A model generated the notes under the pieces. The model was not told where the DNA came from. It did no database searches and saw only the letters and a program-made list of their open reading frames with translations. A DNA stretch of 64,000 bases from Bacteroidota bacterium (GTDB taxonomy: Bacteria > Bacteroidota > Bacteroidia > B-17B0 > Aurantibacillaceae), in NCBI GenBank assembly GCA_947450025.1, contig CANFTW010000011.1:1-64000 (forward strand). Reading direction: 5' to 3'. This document shows positions 61,636 to 64,000 of the stretch, piece by piece (the first letter of the stretch is position 1; the number at the start of each line of letters is the position of its first letter). The position numbers were made by a program, and so were the translations under genes.

Positions 61636-62769
61636 ATGAAAAAGATATTTCTACAATTTATATTGTTGACTTCACTATCAAATTTGGCTTTTGGTCAAAC
61701 AAATATTTATGACAGTATTTTTGTTGGTGGACGTTGGAGAACTTTTTTAACACATCTACCAACAGGATATAATACTTCTAATAATTATCCTTTGGTTTTA
61801 GCATTTCACGGTGGCGGTTTATTAGGTTATCAATCCATTCAATATCAATCTCGTTTATCTCAAAAATCAGATACTGCAGGTTTTATTGTTGTATATCCCG
61901 AAGGAGTAAAAATTGCAGGAAATAGAACTTGGAACGCAGGAGGTTGTTGCGCCCCATCAACAACACAAAATATTGACGACATAGGATTTGTAAATTCTTT
62001 ACTAAACCATTTATTTTCAAACAGACCTATTGATACAATAAGAGTTTATGCAACTGGTTTTTCAAATGGTGCATTACTATGTTATAGTCTTGCGAACCAA
62101 CTAACAAATCGATTTGCCGCTATTGCAACAGTTGCAGGTAATTTAATGTATTATCCTTGGAATCCTTCAAGATCAATTCCAATCATTAGTTTTCATTCTT
62201 ATCAAGACCAAAATGTAAAATATTTTGGAGGTATTACAGTTGGAACAACTGGAACATACTTTCCGCCTCAAGATAGCATGTTTAATATTATAAGCTCAAA
62301 TTATTCTTGTGGCATTTTGAAAGACACCTTGTTCCATAACACAACCCAATATGATCATTTTAAATATTCAAATTGTTCCTGTAACGCAATAATAGAGCAA
62401 TATGTAAGCTATGACGGGGAACATTCATGGCCTGGGGGTCTTTCATCAGGTACAGTAACTGTAAGTAATAAATTTAGTGCGACGTATTTAATGTGGCAGT
62501 TTTTTCAAAATTATACAACAAGCTGTTTAACAACTGGTATTGAAAATTTTAACGAAACAAATATTAAAATTGAGGCATTCCCAAATCCATTCTCAAACAA
62601 AATCAAACTAACTAACACGACCGGAAATGAAAATTTTACCCTTATCAATTATTTTGGTCAAGTTATTTGGATAGGTAAAAATATTGAACAGCAGGATTTT
62701 TCTTACTTAACAAATGGTCTTTATTTCCTAAGAATTTACAATAGAACAATTAAACTAGTGAAACAATGA
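61636..62769 (+). CDS. secreted PHB-depolymerase/LpqC-like esterase with T9SS type A tail
   Basis: The 377-residue product has a signal peptide (1-20) and an alpha/beta-hydrolase domain (about 25-295). The oxyanion region is LAFHGGG (55-61) and the nucleophile S143 lies in ATGFSNGALL. A probable Asp191 is in SYQDQNV and His263 is in DGEHSWPGG. The pattern is that of poly(3-hydroxybutyrate) depolymerase/feruloyl esterase-like LpqC enzymes; the true substrate is uncertain. A type A T9SS sorting domain (about 305-377, AFPNPFSNKIKL then TNGLYFLRIYN) directs secretion. A palindromic element lies 15 bp downstream. Confidence 0.87.
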   Translation: MKKIFLQFILLTSLSNLAFGQTNIYDSIFVGGRWRTFLTHLPTGYNTSNNYPLVLAFHGGGLLGYQSIQYQSRLSQKSDTAGFIVVYPEGVKIAGNRTWNAGGCCAPSTTQNIDDIGFVNSLLNHLFSNRPIDTIRVYATGFSNGALLCYSLANQLTNRFAAIATVAGNLMYYPWNPSRSIPIISFHSYQDQNVKYFGGITVGTTGTYFPPQDSMFNIISSNYSCGILKDTLFHNTTQYDHFKYSNCSCNAIIEQYVSYDGEHSWPGGLSSGTVTVSNKFSATYLMWQFFQNYTTSCLTTGIENFNETNIKIEAFPNPFSNKIKLTNTTGNENFTLINYFGQVIWIGKNIEQQDFSYLTNGLYFLRIYNRTIKLVKQ

Positions 62770-62784
62770 AAAGAAAGGCAGCAC

Positions 62785-62858
62785 ATAACAGTGTGTAAGC
62801 AATATTGCCTTGCCGCAGGCGCAACACAAGGCAACATCGCCTGCACGCAAACCGTTAT
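62785..62858 (+). repeat. GC-rich attC-like palindrome with pseudoknot potential
   Basis: ATAAC (62785-62789) pairs with GTTAT (62854-62858). Inside, TTGCCTTG (62805-62812) pairs perfectly with CAAGGCAA (62827-62834). In addition, GCAGGCG in the loop (62815-62821) is complementary to CGCCTGC downstream (62838-62844), which would form a pseudoknot. The right end contains the hutI stop codon (62855-62857). The outer AAC/GTT layout matches the element at 991-1070. It is markedly richer in G and C than the surrounding DNA. Confidence 0.5.
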
Positions 62859-64000
62859 TGCTTCACACCATTCAAATACACGCTCTCAATTAAATTACTT
62901 CCAAAAGAATAAGGAATAAAACCATATGAACTAATTGGTTTGGTGATAAAGAAATTGGCTTTTTTACCTGGTGTAATACTTCCAACCTCAGCAGATACAT
63001 TCATAGCATAGGCCGAATTAATGGTACACGCATTAATCACTTCTTCAGGCGTTAATTTATATTGCACACAACCCAAGCTCATCATAAAATTCATGTTACC
63101 ACTTGGGCAAGAACCTGGATTAAAATCACTCGCAAACGCAATAGGCAAACCGGCATCAATCATTTTACGAGCTGGAGGCAAAGGCAAACTTAAAAAGAAA
63201 GCTGCACCTGGCAATACGGTTGCCATCGTATTTGAATTTTTCAAAACTTCAATATCCGTATCATTACAATATTCTAAATGATCAACACTAATGGCTCCGC
63301 AAGCCACACCTGCCTGTATTCCACCAAAATGACTCATTTGTTCGGCATGAACTTTAGGTACTAAGCCCTGTTCTTTCCCTGCTTTTAAAATGTATTCCGT
63401 TTCCTCTGGCGTAAAATAATTTTGCTCACAAAACACATCTATAAAATCGGCTAATTTCTCAGCTGCTATTTTAGGAAGCATTTCATTTACTATTAAATTA
63501 ATGTAGCCTTCTTTATTATTTTTAAATTCTAAAGGCAAGGCATGTGCTCCCAAAAACGTTGCTTTAACAGGAATCAAATTCAAGTCTTTAATACGCTTAA
63601 TCACGCGTAACATTTTCAATTCGCTTTCTACACTTAAACCATAACCGCTTTTAATTTCAATGCTTCCAGTACCTTGAGAGATCACTTCTCTTAAGCGCAC
63701 CATGGCTTGTTCAAACAATTCGTCTTCGCTTGCTTCACTTAACTTTTTAGCAGAATTTAAAATGCCACCGCCACGTGCAAAAATCTCTTCGTAACTCAAG
63801 CCATTAATTCTATCCACAAACTCCCCTTCTCTATTACCAGCATACACAATATGTGTGTGGCTATCGGCATAACAAGGCATCAAAATTTTTCCTTCACAAT
63901 CAATAATTTCTAGTCCTTTCCAATCTTCAATTCCTGGAAAATCATCCATGCTTCCATAATCTGCGATTAAACCATTATCCACGGCTAACCACGCATTTTC
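62855..64000 (-). CDS. hutI: imidazolonepropionase, N terminus cut by window edge
   Basis: The frame runs to the window end (upstream codons read ENAWLAV before the first possible GTG start), so the gene continues beyond 64000; about 30 N-terminal residues are missing. Amidohydrolase metal ligands are visible in ADSHTHIVYAG, HAEQMSHFGG and VDHLEYC, with FASDFNPGSCPS completing the site. HutI hydrolyses 4-imidazolone-5-propionate to N-formimino-glutamate in histidine breakdown. Its stop codon lies inside the palindromic element at 62785-62858. Confidence 0.95.
   Translation of the reverse strand, partial: ENAWLAVDNGLIADYGSMDDFPGIEDWKGLEIIDCEGKILMPCYADSHTHIVYAGNREGEFVDRINGLSYEEIFARGGGILNSAKKLSEASEDELFEQAMVRLREVISQGTGSIEIKSGYGLSVESELKMLRVIKRIKDLNLIPVKATFLGAHALPLEFKNNKEGYINLIVNEMLPKIAAEKLADFIDVFCEQNYFTPEETEYILKAGKEQGLVPKVHAEQMSHFGGIQAGVACGAISVDHLEYCNDTDIEVLKNSNTMATVLPGAAFFLSLPLPPARKMIDAGLPIAFASDFNPGSCPSGNMNFMMSLGCVQYKLTPEEVINACTINSAYAMNVSAEVGSITPGKKANFFITKPISSYGFIPYSFGSNLIESVYLNGVKQ

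Noticed and set aside
61636-62769. Confident naming as a PHB depolymerase
   Set aside because: The active-site layout fits, but feruloyl and other esterases share it, and no granule or polymer-binding domain is present; kept as LpqC-like esterase.

Overview
The window is a chromosomal segment of an AT-rich member of the phylum Bacteroidota (Flavobacteriales or a close relative). The signs are consistent. Several proteins carry type IX secretion (T9SS) C-terminal sorting domains of type A and type B. There are PorP/SprF-like and PorE-like proteins, promoters of the TAnnTTTG type, no visible dependence on Shine-Dalgarno sites, and several phylum-typical families (DUF4159, DUF2851, a START-like domain protein, GlmU-family protein, tandem rhomboids behind mutL).

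Layout. Positions 1-3250 look accessory: a lipoprotein, a choice-of-anchor V protein with a T9SS tail, and an NAD(P)-binding protein, with palindromic elements and short tandem repeats between them. Positions 3258-7013 (minus) carry a T9SS-sorted surface protein, an ECF sigma factor and a histone-H1-like/START-like fusion. Positions 7147-12723 (plus) form a mutL-rhomboid-rhomboid-TPR/PD40-DUF4159 run. Positions 12788-16081 hold a ferredoxin, a LuxC-like acyl-CoA reductase, a free-standing type B sorting domain, an ABC ATPase and an AtaL-like SRPBCC protein. Positions 16071-22917 (minus) hold an acetyltransferase, a DUF4258-like protein, alanine dehydrogenase, a barrel protein, fabD and an AddB-like nuclease. 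Positions 23098-27466 (plus) hold TolC, a membrane-fusion protein, tsaB and a lipid kinase.

Positions 27473-43029 (minus) are the most distinctive part. A 1313-residue beta-repeat adhesin, a SprB-repeat/type B sorting-domain protein, a PorP/SprF protein and a PorE-like protein lie almost without gaps. They are followed by a barrel protein with seven Ig-like repeats, a GlmU-family protein and a lipoprotein with a metzincin-type zinc motif. I read this as a surface-display module in which adhesive repeats and the T9SS sorting signal sit on separate polypeptides.

Positions 43258-50829 (minus) run from miaB through a sigma-54 activator, an M16-like protein, a cytochrome c lipoprotein, DinB, DUF2851 and PspC to a TrkA-type potassium channel. 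Positions 51140-56174 hold topA, a thioesterase, a helical hypothetical, a small exported protein, a VOC protein and a HAD phosphatase. A CAU tRNA follows at 56241, then a decayed gene fragment, two glycosyltransferases and an LptF/G permease. After a small lipoprotein and a cyclophilin, a second accessory insertion (a secreted PHB-depolymerase-like esterase) ends in another palindromic element that overlaps the stop codon of hutI. hutI runs off the right edge.

No CRISPR array, transposase, integrase, phage gene or rRNA was seen. All functional names rest on motif recognition by eye, not on database searches.
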